The notes beneath the pieces are model-generated. The model was given only the letters and a program-made list of their open reading frames with translations, did not search any database and was not told the origin of the DNA. Positions 1 through 7,286 of a stretch of 8,355 nt of DNA are shown here, in pieces. Numbering within the stretch: position 1 is the stretch's first letter; each line of letters starts with the position of its first letter. This stretch comes from Desulfobulbaceae bacterium (GTDB lineage Bacteria > Desulfobacterota > Desulfobulbia > Desulfobulbales > Desulfocapsaceae). The position numbers and the translations under genes were made by a program. The DNA lies in contig JAMOMO010000336.1 in assembly GCA_027067035.1 (NCBI GenBank), positions 1-8,355 on the forward strand, read 5' to 3'.

Positions 1-2
1 CT

Positions 3-389
3 GCATTCTCGCCTGTACTTAAGTCACGAACGACCATTACTCAACGTATCGAGAATAAAATACGCTTACTTAAAGATTTGAAAAACTGCGGTGTATGGCT
101 TGTCGATACGAGTATTATGGCACTTTATGACGGCGGGAAGAAGTCGAAGCATAAGCTAATGACCCATGCTCTCCGAACTTCCTGGCTCGGCTACACACGA
201 CAAGTTCTTCAAGATGCTGCTCCTGAACATGTCATCATAATCGGCAAAGGTGTTGCGAAATCCGTAGAACCGGAGCTGCAAGAGGACATGGGGACGCGAT
301 ATACGGTTATTGCACAGCCGAATGCTCATTTGTCGGCGGAACAGCACCAAGAGAATTTCAAAACGTACTACCGGATTTGTTCAAGTTAG
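3..389 (+). CDS. C-terminal part of an unknown protein, possibly uracil-DNA glycosylase-superfamily-like (5' end outside window)
   Basis: The frame is open from base 3 to the TAA at 387-389 (128 codons visible), with no stop before the window edge, so the gene starts upstream; the TTG at 78 is not a convincing start. Visible segments are WLVDTSIMALY, then a basic stretch, then LRTSWLGYTRQVL, a hydrophobic strand ending in a Gly-Lys turn (HVIIIGKGVAKS), and QPNAHLSAEQH near the C-terminus. A strand ending in GK followed by a Q/H-P-x-x-x-LS segment is the order seen in the C-terminal half of uracil-DNA glycosylase-superfamily proteins (base-excision repair enzymes and relatives). I infer that family only from this pattern; the N-terminal catalytic motif is not in the window, so activity cannot be judged. 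Its A/T-rich codon choice differs from the large downstream gene. No terminator or operon link to the next gene is visible. Confidence 0.7.
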   Translation, partial: AFSPVLKSRTTITQRIENKIRLLKDLKNCGVWLVDTSIMALYDGGKKSKHKLMTHALRTSWLGYTRQVLQDAAPEHVIIIGKGVAKSVEPELQEDMGTRYTVIAQPNAHLSAEQHQENFKTYYRICSS

Positions 390-892
390 CAGCTCAAGAC
401 AACTTTATCGCAAGGCAAGGAGTCTGATTTTGTATCTGAGTGAGAGTTATTGGTCGAACATGGTGATGAGAGTAACATTTGGTTAATATCGTATTTTTAT
501 GATTATTGCTCTCGGGGTTCAAGTGTGTACATCGCCACTAGGGATGAATAATAAAAAGTGTTTGTTTGGTGACAGCACGGTATTTGTTGAGTTTATGTCA
601 CGCTATTTTAGATGGTTACAAAGAAAGTTTATCTTTGACCGGCCAGAAAAGCGTCCAAGTTAGCGATCAGGTAAAAAGGATGGTTCAGGCCTTTGCTCCG
701 GGTCCTAAAAAAATATCCACAACTTATGGAGGAGTTTGGTCTGTCTCACCGCCAAACGTTTAGAAAAAAATCCGCAGGGTTAATACCCAGTTGTATTGAT
801 CAGGGACGAAATAATCTGGCAGGTATTCGGGGTATTGGGTGCCGGATCCTGTCTGTGAGCGGATATGAAAATAAAGTAACAAGTATGAGAAA
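390..892. other. About 500 bases without a supported gene
   Basis: I see no convincing gene, RNA or repeat here. Three short overlapping + strand frames exist: 544-663 (ATG, 39 codons), 566-763 (TTG or GTG start, 65 codons) and 693-896 (TTG start, 67 codons). None has a well-spaced ribosome binding site or recognisable motifs. The last one ends with a TGA that overlaps the ATG of the next gene in an ATGA arrangement, and its early part (RVLKKYPQLMEEFGLSHRQ) looks more protein-like than random. The stretch may therefore hold a decayed or frameshifted gene. No clear terminator follows the upstream gene. Confidence 0.5.
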
Positions 893-1798
893 ATGAAAAA
901 GAACAGCAAATTATACATCCTGAAAGTGGCTCTGTCATATGATAAGAAGATCTGGCGTCGAATAGAGATCCTGGGAGAACAGGACCTCGATCTGCTGCAT
1001 GAGGTGATTTTTGAGGCTTTTGACAGATTTGATCCTCACGTATATTCGTTTTATTTGACTGCGCCTGGAAGTAAGGCCAGAAACAGATTCATTCATGCTG
1101 AAGAATATACTCACCCGGCGGCAATTGAGGACAGTCTGGGGTTCTCGCAGAAAAAGATGCACGATGCATCGCAAACGGAAATATCCGCACTGGGTCTCAA
1201 GGCAAAGGATAAATTTGAGTATCTGTTTGATTTTGGAGATGAGTGGCTGCATGAAATAACTGTTGAAAAGATATTGGATCTTTTCCCGAAGAAGGATTAT
1301 CCGCTGATCAGCAAAACGAATGGTGAGTCACCGCCACAATATCCCGAGTATGATGAAGAAGACAGTTCGCTGTACAACGAGACGGATGTCGATACAATGC
1401 GACGTGAAAACAGTATGATACTGGATGTGTTCAGAAGCTACCTCGAGTCCAGAAATCTCTCTGAAAAAACGGTAAACAAGCATTGCTCCAATGTTGAATT
1501 TTATATAAATGAGTTTTTGTTGTATGAAGAGCTTCTTGGTCCAGGTGATGGTGTCAGGGAAGTTGGATCCTTTTTGGGAGATTGGTTTATCCGAAAAGCA
1601 ATGTGGGCATCCGTTACCTCCATCAAGGAGAATATTACCAGCCTGAAACATTTCTACACGTTTCTTTCGCTGCTCGGGGAAATTGAAGAGCATGAACTTG
1701 CAGAAATGAAAAAGCTGATAAAAGAGAGTAAAGCTGACTGGATTGAAACTCTCCAGAAGTATGATGATCCAAATGTCAGTATGGATGATATCTGGTAG
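893..1798 (+). CDS. pRiA4b ORF-3-like domain fused to a tyrosine-recombinase core-binding-like domain
   Basis: This is a 301-aa protein with no signal peptide or membrane segment. Residues ~5-155 match the plasmid pRiA4b ORF-3 (PRiA4_ORF3) pattern: a first strand LKVALSYDKKIWRRIEI, a helix with LDLLHEVIFEAF, the hallmark FDFGDEWLHEI near 112-122, and a closing PPQYPEYDEED around 147-157. That family is common near transposons and plasmids and has no established biochemical role. Residues ~170-285 are helical, with FRSYLESRNLSEKTVNKH followed later by VTSIKENITSLKHFYTFL. This is the pattern of the N-terminal SAM-like, DNA-binding domain of phage integrases/tyrosine recombinases. The catalytic R...HxxR...Y domain is absent, so recombination by this protein alone is not expected; binding DNA is a reasonable inference. 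The ATG at 893 is preceded by an in-frame stop at 872 and only a weak purine-rich site (GAG at 887-889), and the domain begins almost immediately, so the start is sound. A hairpin terminator follows at 1943. Confidence 0.88.
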   Translation: MKKNSKLYILKVALSYDKKIWRRIEILGEQDLDLLHEVIFEAFDRFDPHVYSFYLTAPGSKARNRFIHAEEYTHPAAIEDSLGFSQKKMHDASQTEISALGLKAKDKFEYLFDFGDEWLHEITVEKILDLFPKKDYPLISKTNGESPPQYPEYDEEDSSLYNETDVDTMRRENSMILDVFRSYLESRNLSEKTVNKHCSNVEFYINEFLLYEELLGPGDGVREVGSFLGDWFIRKAMWASVTSIKENITSLKHFYTFLSLLGEIEEHELAEMKKLIKESKADWIETLQKYDDPNVSMDDIW

Positions 1799-1942
1799 CA
1801 AAGATCTGGCAGGAAATCCTGTGGCCATGGCTCAATTCCGGTAACCTGCTTCTCAACTCTGTACTCAGACTGAAAATTTGTGCTAAAAGAGCAAGACAAT
1901 TCTGCCATTCTCTGTTTTGTTGTAATAACGTAACTCAGGCAT

Positions 1943-1966
1943 ACTGCCCTACAGGCAGTTCTTTTT
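1943..1966 (+). terminator. Probable rho-independent terminator after the PRiA4-type gene
   Basis: A 6-bp perfect stem, ACTGCC (1943-1948) with GGCAGT (1954-1959), encloses a 5-base loop and is followed by a T-rich run, TTCTTTTT (1959-1966). It lies ~145 bases after the stop of the upstream gene and 23 bases before the start of the giant helicase gene. It would separate the two transcripts, or act as an attenuator if transcription enters from upstream. The stem is short, so termination may be partial. Confidence 0.55.
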
Positions 1967-1978
1967 ATGAGCTTTTTC

Positions 1979-1983
1979 AGGGG
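1979..1983 (+). promoter_or_regulatory. Ribosome binding site of the giant helicase gene
   Basis: AGGGG lies five bases before the ATG at 1989. An in-frame stop at 1968-1970 leaves no other upstream start, so this modest site fixes the beginning of the protein. It is close to the terminator hairpin at 1943-1966; no convincing -35/-10 pair was found between 1799 and 1988. Confidence 0.5.
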
Positions 1984-1988
1984 TACGG

Positions 1989-4900
1989 ATGGTCAGTACT
2001 TGTCAGGAATTTCTGGATCGCTGTCTCTTGTTTGATATTGAAACAAACGAGAACGGTGAAATATATGCTCTGGGTGCCTTTTTTCACGGGGAAAAATTCA
2101 GTACTCAACATGGTTGTCGCATCGGCCGGGAAGAACTGGCCGGTCTTGATGACTTTGGCAGGACTGCAGAGTTTATTCTCGGTCACAATATCCTCTCCCA
2201 CGATATCCCCTGTCTCAGGGAAAAGAACCTGACTCCGGCAATTTTACAGAAGCCGGTGGTTGACACCCTCTATCTTTCTCCGCTTGCCTTTCCTGAAAAC
2301 CCCTACCATCGACTGGTGAAAAACTACCGGATCGTCAGAGACAGTATCAATAATCCGGCAGAAGATGCCATGCTGTCCGGCAAGGTCTTTATGGAGCAGT
2401 GGGAAGCCTTTTCCAGGTTGCTTGGTGACGGGTCTGATGCGCCGTTAATTTACCAGGGATTTTTTGCCGGAGATGAAAAGTTTGCGGGAACGGCGACTGC
2501 CCTGAGGGCCATGGGTGTACCACGGCTTGAAGGTGATGATCTGTACGAGACCTTTTCCTGGCTTATTCGGGAGAAGGTCTGCAGGGAGGCACTGGAAAGG
2601 CTGGTGGAGCAGTTGCTTGACCGGCGGATAGAACACCCGCCTCTGGCATACGTTACCGCCTGGCTGACAGTTGCCGGTGGAAACTCGGTTTTGCCGCCAT
2701 GGGTTCGGCATCATTTTCCTGTGGTTGCCAGTCTTCTTCATCAGCTGCGGGAGCAGCCGTGCAGTAATCCTGATTGCAGCTACTGTGTCACCAATCACAG
2801 TCCCCGTTTTTTCCTTCAGAACTATTTCGGCTTTGATGAATTTCGGGCCAGTCCGGCCACAGATAACGGAAGCAGTCTGCAGGAAAGCATTGTAACAGCT
2901 GCAGCCCGTAATTCCTCTGTCTTTGCCACACTGCCCACTGGAGGGGGAAAGACGCTCTGTTATCTGCTTCCCGCCCTGATGCGTTACCGCAGGCGAAATA
3001 CCCTGACCATTGTTATTTCTCCTCTGCAGGCCCTGATGAAAGATCAGGTGGAAAATTTCTCCCGCCAGACCGGGACCACCCTTGCCGCCGCCATAAACGG
3101 TATGTTGACAATGCCGGAGAGAGGGGAGGTGATGGAGGGGGTCAGGCTGGGAGATATCGGGGTCTTGTATGTCTCACCGGAGCAGCTGCGAAACCGCTCG
3201 TTTGTTCAGACCATCAGACTGCGTGAAATAGGAGCCTGGGTCTTTGATGAGGCACATTGTCTGTCCAAGTGGGGGCATGATTTCCGTCCGGATTATCTCT
3301 ACTCCATTCGTTTTATCCGGGAATTTGCGGGACAGGAAAAAAGCAGGATACCACCGGTTCAGTGTTTTACCGCCACGGCCAAGAAAGATGTTCAATCTGA
3401 GATCACCGACATAATAGGGCGGGAGCTGGGGCTGCGGGTTCTCAACTTTGCAGGAGGCCATGAGCGGGATAATCTGCACTATGAAGTATGGCCGGTGAAT
3501 ACCTATGAGAAAAACCAGAGTATTCTGAATTTACTCCAGACACGCTACGACAATTCAGGAAGTGTGGTTATTTACTGTGCCACACGCAGGAATACCGAGA
3601 ATCTGGCCGAGTTTCTGGCCCAGGAGGGGTACACGGTGGAGGCCTTTCATGCCGGTTTGGAGCCCTTTATCAAGAATCGTATCCAGAACGATTTCATCAG
3701 TGGAGAGGTCCCTGTGATCTGTGCCACCAATGCCTTTGGAATGGGTATTGACAAAGATGATGTTCGACTGGTTATCCATGCTGATATTCCCGGCTCTCTG
3801 GAAAACTATCTGCAGGAGGCGGGGCGTGCCGGACGGGATCGCCATGAAGCTGAATGTATTCTGATTTTTACGGAGCAGGATATAGAGGGGCAGTTTCGCA
3901 TGAGCAGCAACTCCCGGCTGACCAGGCGTGATATCGCCCAGATTTTGCGTGGTCTGCGCTATTCTGCCAGAAAGGACGGTAAGGTGGTTTTGACTTCCGG
4001 GGATATTCTCCGCCTGGATGTGGTTGACATTGACGAGGAAGAGTTCGGTCAGGACAGAGACACCAGGGTCAAGACTGCCGTTTCATGGCTTGAAAGAGGT
4101 GGTTTTCTTCACCGGAATGAAAATAACACCAATGTATTTCAGGGAAAGCCGCTCATCGGAACCCTTCAGGATGCCGAGGAAAAAATAGAACTGCTCGGGC
4201 TGTCAAAGAGACAGCGGGAACGCTGGCTCTCCATCCTTTCTGCCCTGATGGATAAACCGCCTTCGGAGGCTTTCAGTGCCGATGATCTTGCCTGTCTGTC
4301 TTCTTTTAAAAGTATTGAAAATGACCCTGAAAGTGAAACGGAGACCCAGAGGGTCCTGCGGACTTTAGAGGACATGGCACAGCAGGGACTGCTCTCCAAG
4401 GAGACAATTTTATCGGCCTATATCCGCTATAAGGTAAAAGACAGCTCGGAGAAACTTCTGAAACGCTTTTGCCGTGTGGAGATAGACTTTCTGAAAATAC
4501 TTCAGGAGACAGTGCCGGATGCGGATCGTGAAAAAAACCTGCAGATTGATCTCCGGCTGGTCAATCAGCAGCTGATTGATATGGGATATCCATACAGTAC
4601 CCCCGAGAGTCTGGGGCTGATTCTCAGGGGGTTGAGCCGTGACGGCAAGGGACTGGCCGGACAGAAGGGGAGTGTCAGTATCCGGTCCAGGGGGAATAAC
4701 AGTTTTTCCATTATGCTGCACCGTGACTGGGAGTCGCTGCAGAAAACTGTTGCCATCCGCCAGCAGGCAGCCCATGTGGCCCTGACAGTGATTCAGGACT
4801 CTCTGAAGGGAAAGGTGTCACCCAAAGCATCTCTGCTTGTGGAGTTCACCCTGGAGGACGTTGTCAAAGGTTTGAAGAAGGACCTGATCCTGTTTTCCGC

Positions 4901-7166
4901 ACTGAGAGATCCGCTTGCTGCAGCAGAGCGGGGTCTGACCTTTATGCATGAGCAGGGAGTGATTGAACTGCAGCAGGGTCTTGCTGTTTTCAGGCAGGCC
5001 ATGACCATTACCATGAATCCGGAGGCCAGGGGGAAACAGTACAGTAATGCTCATTTTGAACCGTTAAAGACACATTACTCTGAAAAAAATTTCCAGGTCC
5101 ATGTCATAAATGAGTATGCCCGCTGTGCCATGGAAAAAGTCAGCCGTGCCATGAGTCTGGTTCACTCCTATTTCAATGATGAGAAGGCGGAATTTATTCA
5201 GCGTTTCTTTCCGGGAAAGGAGAAGCTGCTGGAGCGGGCAACCAGTGAACAATCCTATCAGCGAATTGTTGAAGATCTGAAGAACAGGGCTCAGGAAAAA
5301 ATTGTTTCAGCAGCCACAGAGAGCAATATGCTCATCATGGCAGGGCCCGGAGCCGGTAAGACACGGACCGTTGCCCATCGGGTTGCCTATCTGCTCAGGG
5401 TGAAAAGGGTGCGTCCCGAGGCGGTTCTGGTCCTCTGTTTTAATCGGAGTGCGGCCATAGGGCTGCGACGAAGGATCAGGGATATGGTGGGCAGGGATAT
5501 GGCCGGGGTGACAACTCTGACTTTCCATGGTCTGGCTCTCAGGTTGACCGGAAGATCTCTGGTGAGGCCTGCGGGTGAACCGGCTCGTGCGGATATTGAT
5601 TTTTCCACGGTGATCAAGGATGCCATTGCCCTGCTCAGGGGGGAGAGGGATGTCATCGGCTTTGCAGACGGTCAGGCGCGGGAAGTCCTGATATCCAGGT
5701 TCAGTCATATTCTGGTGGATGAGTATCAGGATATTGATGAAGAGCAGTATGAACTTGTTTCTCTGCTGGCCGGCAGGACACTCACAGAAAAGGATGAGAA
5801 ACTCAGTATTCTGGCAGTGGGAGATGATGATCAGAATATTTATCGTTTCCGCGGGGCAAATGTGGATTTTATCAGACGTTTCAAGGCGGATTATACGGCT
5901 GATGTTCATTATCTCACAGAGAACTATCGCTCCACTGCCAATATCATCATGGCGGCCAATGCGCTCATCGTGCATAACAAAGACAGGATGAAGCGGGAGC
6001 ATCCCATAGAAGTTAATCGTGCCAGGAAGACACTGCCACCCGGTGGAAACTGGCAGCTCAGCGATCCTACGGGACAGGGAAAGGTACAGCTGTTTCAGGT
6101 AAAGGACAGTGCTGCCCAGGCCCTGGTTCTGTGTGAGGAATTACAGCGTCTGCAGAGTCTCAGCAGTGATTTTGACCTGAACAGCTGTGCGGTACTGGCC
6201 AGAGAATGGCAGGAACTCGATAGTGTCCGGGGGGTTCTGGAGGAGGCAGGGATGTCGGTGAGCCTCAACTGGGGCAGGAGTGCTTTCCCGGGACTCAGTC
6301 GGATAAGAGAGAATGCCGGGCTGTTGACTTTTCTTCATGACTACGGTCATGAGCAGATAACGGCCCGGACGCTGCTGGATCTTCTGCCTGAGGCAGGGGA
6401 GGGGAATATCTGGCAGCTGAACCTGCGCAGTCTTCTCCAGGAGTGGCTGGAAGAGACCGGAAATGCCCCGCAACCGGTGGGACGGGTGGAACACTATCTG
6501 TACGAGTCTCTGGCCGATCAGCACCGCGGCAGAAATCTTGAAAATGGGATTTTTCTTTCCACCGTCCATTCAATAAAAGGCCTGGAGTTTGATCACGTCT
6601 TTGTCCTGGATGGGAACTGGCAGAAAAAGGATGCCCGGGAACTGGAGGAAGAGAGAAGGCTCTACTATGTTGCCATGTCACGGGCCCGGGAGACGCTGCA
6701 GCTCTTTGCCATTGATGATTCGGCCAATCCCCATATTCAGCTTCTGGATGGTGATTTCCTCAGATTACGGAAATCCGTCATCCCCTCCCAGAAACAGTTG
6801 AGGCCAGTTTCACACTATGAGCTGCTTGGTATGAAAGATCTGTTTATTGATTTTGCTGCAATGAGAAAGGAGGATCATCCCACCAACAGGGCTCTTGCCG
6901 GGTTGAGCACAGGCAGTTGTCTTCGCCTCAGCAGGGAAAATAACTCCCTGCTGCTTGTTGATCATGACGGGATCCCTGTGGCCCGTCTCTCAAAAGCAGC
7001 CCGGGAAAGGTGGCAGGATCATATGGACAGTATCAGGGAGCTGACGGTTCTTGCCCTGGCCCGTCGCCACAAAACGGATATTACAGATCAGGAATATCAG
7101 GCCAGGTGCCAGTGTGACAGCTGGGAGGTCCCGGTTGTTGAGTTACGTTTTGTTCAGGGGAAATGA
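1989..7166 (+). CDS. Three-enzyme fusion: DEDD exonuclease-like domain + RecQ-type helicase + UvrD/PcrA-type helicase
   Basis: This is a cytosolic protein of 1725 aa, with residue positions counted by hand. (a) ~10-140 is a DnaQ/DEDD 3'-5' exonuclease-like fold: DIET (D16, E18), GHNILSHD (D72) and NNPAEDAMLSGK (D126). The usual His five residues before the last Asp is an Asn here. (b) ~255-266 is a Cys cluster (C-x4-C-x2-C, then H), probably zinc-binding. (c) ~295-630 is a RecQ-like SF2 core: Walker A PTGGGKT (~315), DEAH (~419), FTATA (~459), ATNAFGMGID (~578) and YLQEAGRAGRD (~606). The classical four-Cys RecQ zinc domain is not seen after it. (d) ~640-1090 is unassigned and partly winged-helix-like. 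(e) ~1095-1575 is a complete UvrD/PcrA-like SF1A helicase: Q-motif region RAQEKIV (~1099), AGPGAGKT (~1117), TFHG, VDEYQD (~1242), GDDDQNIYRFRGA (~1277), NYRS, TVHSIKGLEF (~1524) and YYVAMSRA. (f) The C-terminal ~140 aa are unassigned. Both ATPase cores look intact, so two 3'-5' DNA motors plus a nuclease are expected, fitting repair, recombination or defence. Long proteins annotated simply as RecQ-family helicases may share this design. Confidence 0.95.
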   Translation: MVSTCQEFLDRCLLFDIETNENGEIYALGAFFHGEKFSTQHGCRIGREELAGLDDFGRTAEFILGHNILSHDIPCLREKNLTPAILQKPVVDTLYLSPLAFPENPYHRLVKNYRIVRDSINNPAEDAMLSGKVFMEQWEAFSRLLGDGSDAPLIYQGFFAGDEKFAGTATALRAMGVPRLEGDDLYETFSWLIREKVCREALERLVEQLLDRRIEHPPLAYVTAWLTVAGGNSVLPPWVRHHFPVVASLLHQLREQPCSNPDCSYCVTNHSPRFFLQNYFGFDEFRASPATDNGSSLQESIVTAAARNSSVFATLPTGGGKTLCYLLPALMRYRRRNTLTIVISPLQALMKDQVENFSRQTGTTLAAAINGMLTMPERGEVMEGVRLGDIGVLYVSPEQLRNRSFVQTIRLREIGAWVFDEAHCLSKWGHDFRPDYLYSIRFIREFAGQEKSRIPPVQCFTATAKKDVQSEITDIIGRELGLRVLNFAGGHERDNLHYEVWPVNTYEKNQSILNLLQTRYDNSGSVVIYCATRRNTENLAEFLAQEGYTVEAFHAGLEPFIKNRIQNDFISGEVPVICATNAFGMGIDKDDVRLVIHADIPGSLENYLQEAGRAGRDRHEAECILIFTEQDIEGQFRMSSNSRLTRRDIAQILRGLRYSARKDGKVVLTSGDILRLDVVDIDEEEFGQDRDTRVKTAVSWLERGGFLHRNENNTNVFQGKPLIGTLQDAEEKIELLGLSKRQRERWLSILSALMDKPPSEAFSADDLACLSSFKSIENDPESETETQRVLRTLEDMAQQGLLSKETILSAYIRYKVKDSSEKLLKRFCRVEIDFLKILQETVPDADREKNLQIDLRLVNQQLIDMGYPYSTPESLGLILRGLSRDGKGLAGQKGSVSIRSRGNNSFSIMLHRDWESLQKTVAIRQQAAHVALTVIQDSLKGKVSPKASLLVEFTLEDVVKGLKKDLILFSALRDPLAAAERGLTFMHEQGVIELQQGLAVFRQAMTITMNPEARGKQYSNAHFEPLKTHYSEKNFQVHVINEYARCAMEKVSRAMSLVHSYFNDEKAEFIQRFFPGKEKLLERATSEQSYQRIVEDLKNRAQEKIVSAATESNMLIMAGPGAGKTRTVAHRVAYLLRVKRVRPEAVLVLCFNRSAAIGLRRRIRDMVGRDMAGVTTLTFHGLALRLTGRSLVRPAGEPARADIDFSTVIKDAIALLRGERDVIGFADGQAREVLISRFSHILVDEYQDIDEEQYELVSLLAGRTLTEKDEKLSILAVGDDDQNIYRFRGANVDFIRRFKADYTADVHYLTENYRSTANIIMAANALIVHNKDRMKREHPIEVNRARKTLPPGGNWQLSDPTGQGKVQLFQVKDSAAQALVLCEELQRLQSLSSDFDLNSCAVLAREWQELDSVRGVLEEAGMSVSLNWGRSAFPGLSRIRENAGLLTFLHDYGHEQITARTLLDLLPEAGEGNIWQLNLRSLLQEWLEETGNAPQPVGRVEHYLYESLADQHRGRNLENGIFLSTVHSIKGLEFDHVFVLDGNWQKKDARELEEERRLYYVAMSRARETLQLFAIDDSANPHIQLLDGDFLRLRKSVIPSQKQLRPVSHYELLGMKDLFIDFAAMRKEDHPTNRALAGLSTGSCLRLSRENNSLLLVDHDGIPVARLSKAARERWQDHMDSIRELTVLALARRHKTDITDQEYQARCQCDSWEVPVVELRFVQGK

Positions 7167-7173
7167 TCGGCCG

Positions 7174-7203
7174 TTTACAGGGCAACTCAGTATATTGTAT
7201 ACT
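7174..7203 (+). promoter_or_regulatory. Probable sigma-70-type promoter for the 7287-8286 genes
   Basis: A TTTACA (7174-7179, one mismatch to TTGACA) and TATACT (7198-7203, one mismatch to TATAAT) are separated by 18 bases. Transcription would start near 7210, giving a ~75-base leader before the GTG at 7287. The -10 box lies inside the inverted repeat at 7188-7204, so a repressor binding there could block the polymerase. Confidence 0.55.
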
Positions 7204-7204
7204 G
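7188..7204. promoter_or_regulatory. Perfect 7-bp inverted repeat over the -10 box, possible operator
   Basis: CAGTATA-TTG-TATACTG is a perfect dyad with a 3-base centre, sitting just after the helicase stop codon and covering the putative -10 element. Such placement suits a dimeric repressor, but no regulator gene is in the window and the sequence matches no operator I can name with confidence. There is no T-run after it, so it is unlikely to be a terminator. Confidence 0.4.
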
Positions 7205-7211
7205 TCTGATG

Positions 7212-7234
7212 CTGAATTGTTGCAATGGATTCAG
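7212..7234 (+). repeat. Imperfect hairpin in the leader of the 82-aa gene
   Basis: CTGAAT (7212-7217) pairs with ATTCAG (7229-7234) across an 11-base loop that contains TTGCAA. If transcription starts near 7210, this stem would sit at the extreme 5' end of the mRNA and could protect it. It might instead be a second protein-binding dyad. No T-run follows. Confidence 0.3.
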
Positions 7235-7275
7235 TTGATTAAGGTCGGAGGTGGAGTGTGGCCTCTTTTCTTCTT

Positions 7276-7281
7276 AAGGAG
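7276..7281 (+). promoter_or_regulatory. Strong ribosome binding site that sets the start at 7287
   Basis: AAGGAG ends at 7281, so it overlaps the first possible GTG (7281-7283) and cannot serve it. It is five bases from the second GTG at 7287, which is therefore the likely start. Confidence 0.65.
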
Positions 7282-7286
7282 TGAAT

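Noticed and set aside
854..865. TGTGAGCGGATA, a 12-base match to the left part of the E. coli lac operator
   Set aside because: The right half-site is missing, no LacI-type gene is present, and a single half-match is within chance.
390..892. Search for tRNA, attachment site or CRISPR-like repeats next to the integrase-like gene
   Set aside because: No cloverleaf, direct repeat or array is visible by eye in this stretch.
1809..1820. CAGGA-AA-TCCTG inverted repeat just after the PRiA4-type gene
   Set aside because: A 5-bp stem with a 2-base loop and no T-run; too weak to call a terminator or operator.
1328..1828. 166-codon - strand frame across the PRiA4-type gene
   Set aside because: It is a shadow of a well-supported + strand gene, with no motifs.
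5307..6002. Long open frame (231 codons) on the - strand inside the UvrD-like domain
   Set aside because: It is antisense to conserved helicase motifs, has a low-complexity-like composition and no ribosome binding site; it is a shadow of the + strand coding.
7188..7204. LexA box interpretation of the CAGTATA-TTG-TATACTG dyad
   Set aside because: The enterobacterial LexA site has CTG...CAG ends; here the order is reversed, so SOS control is not supported.
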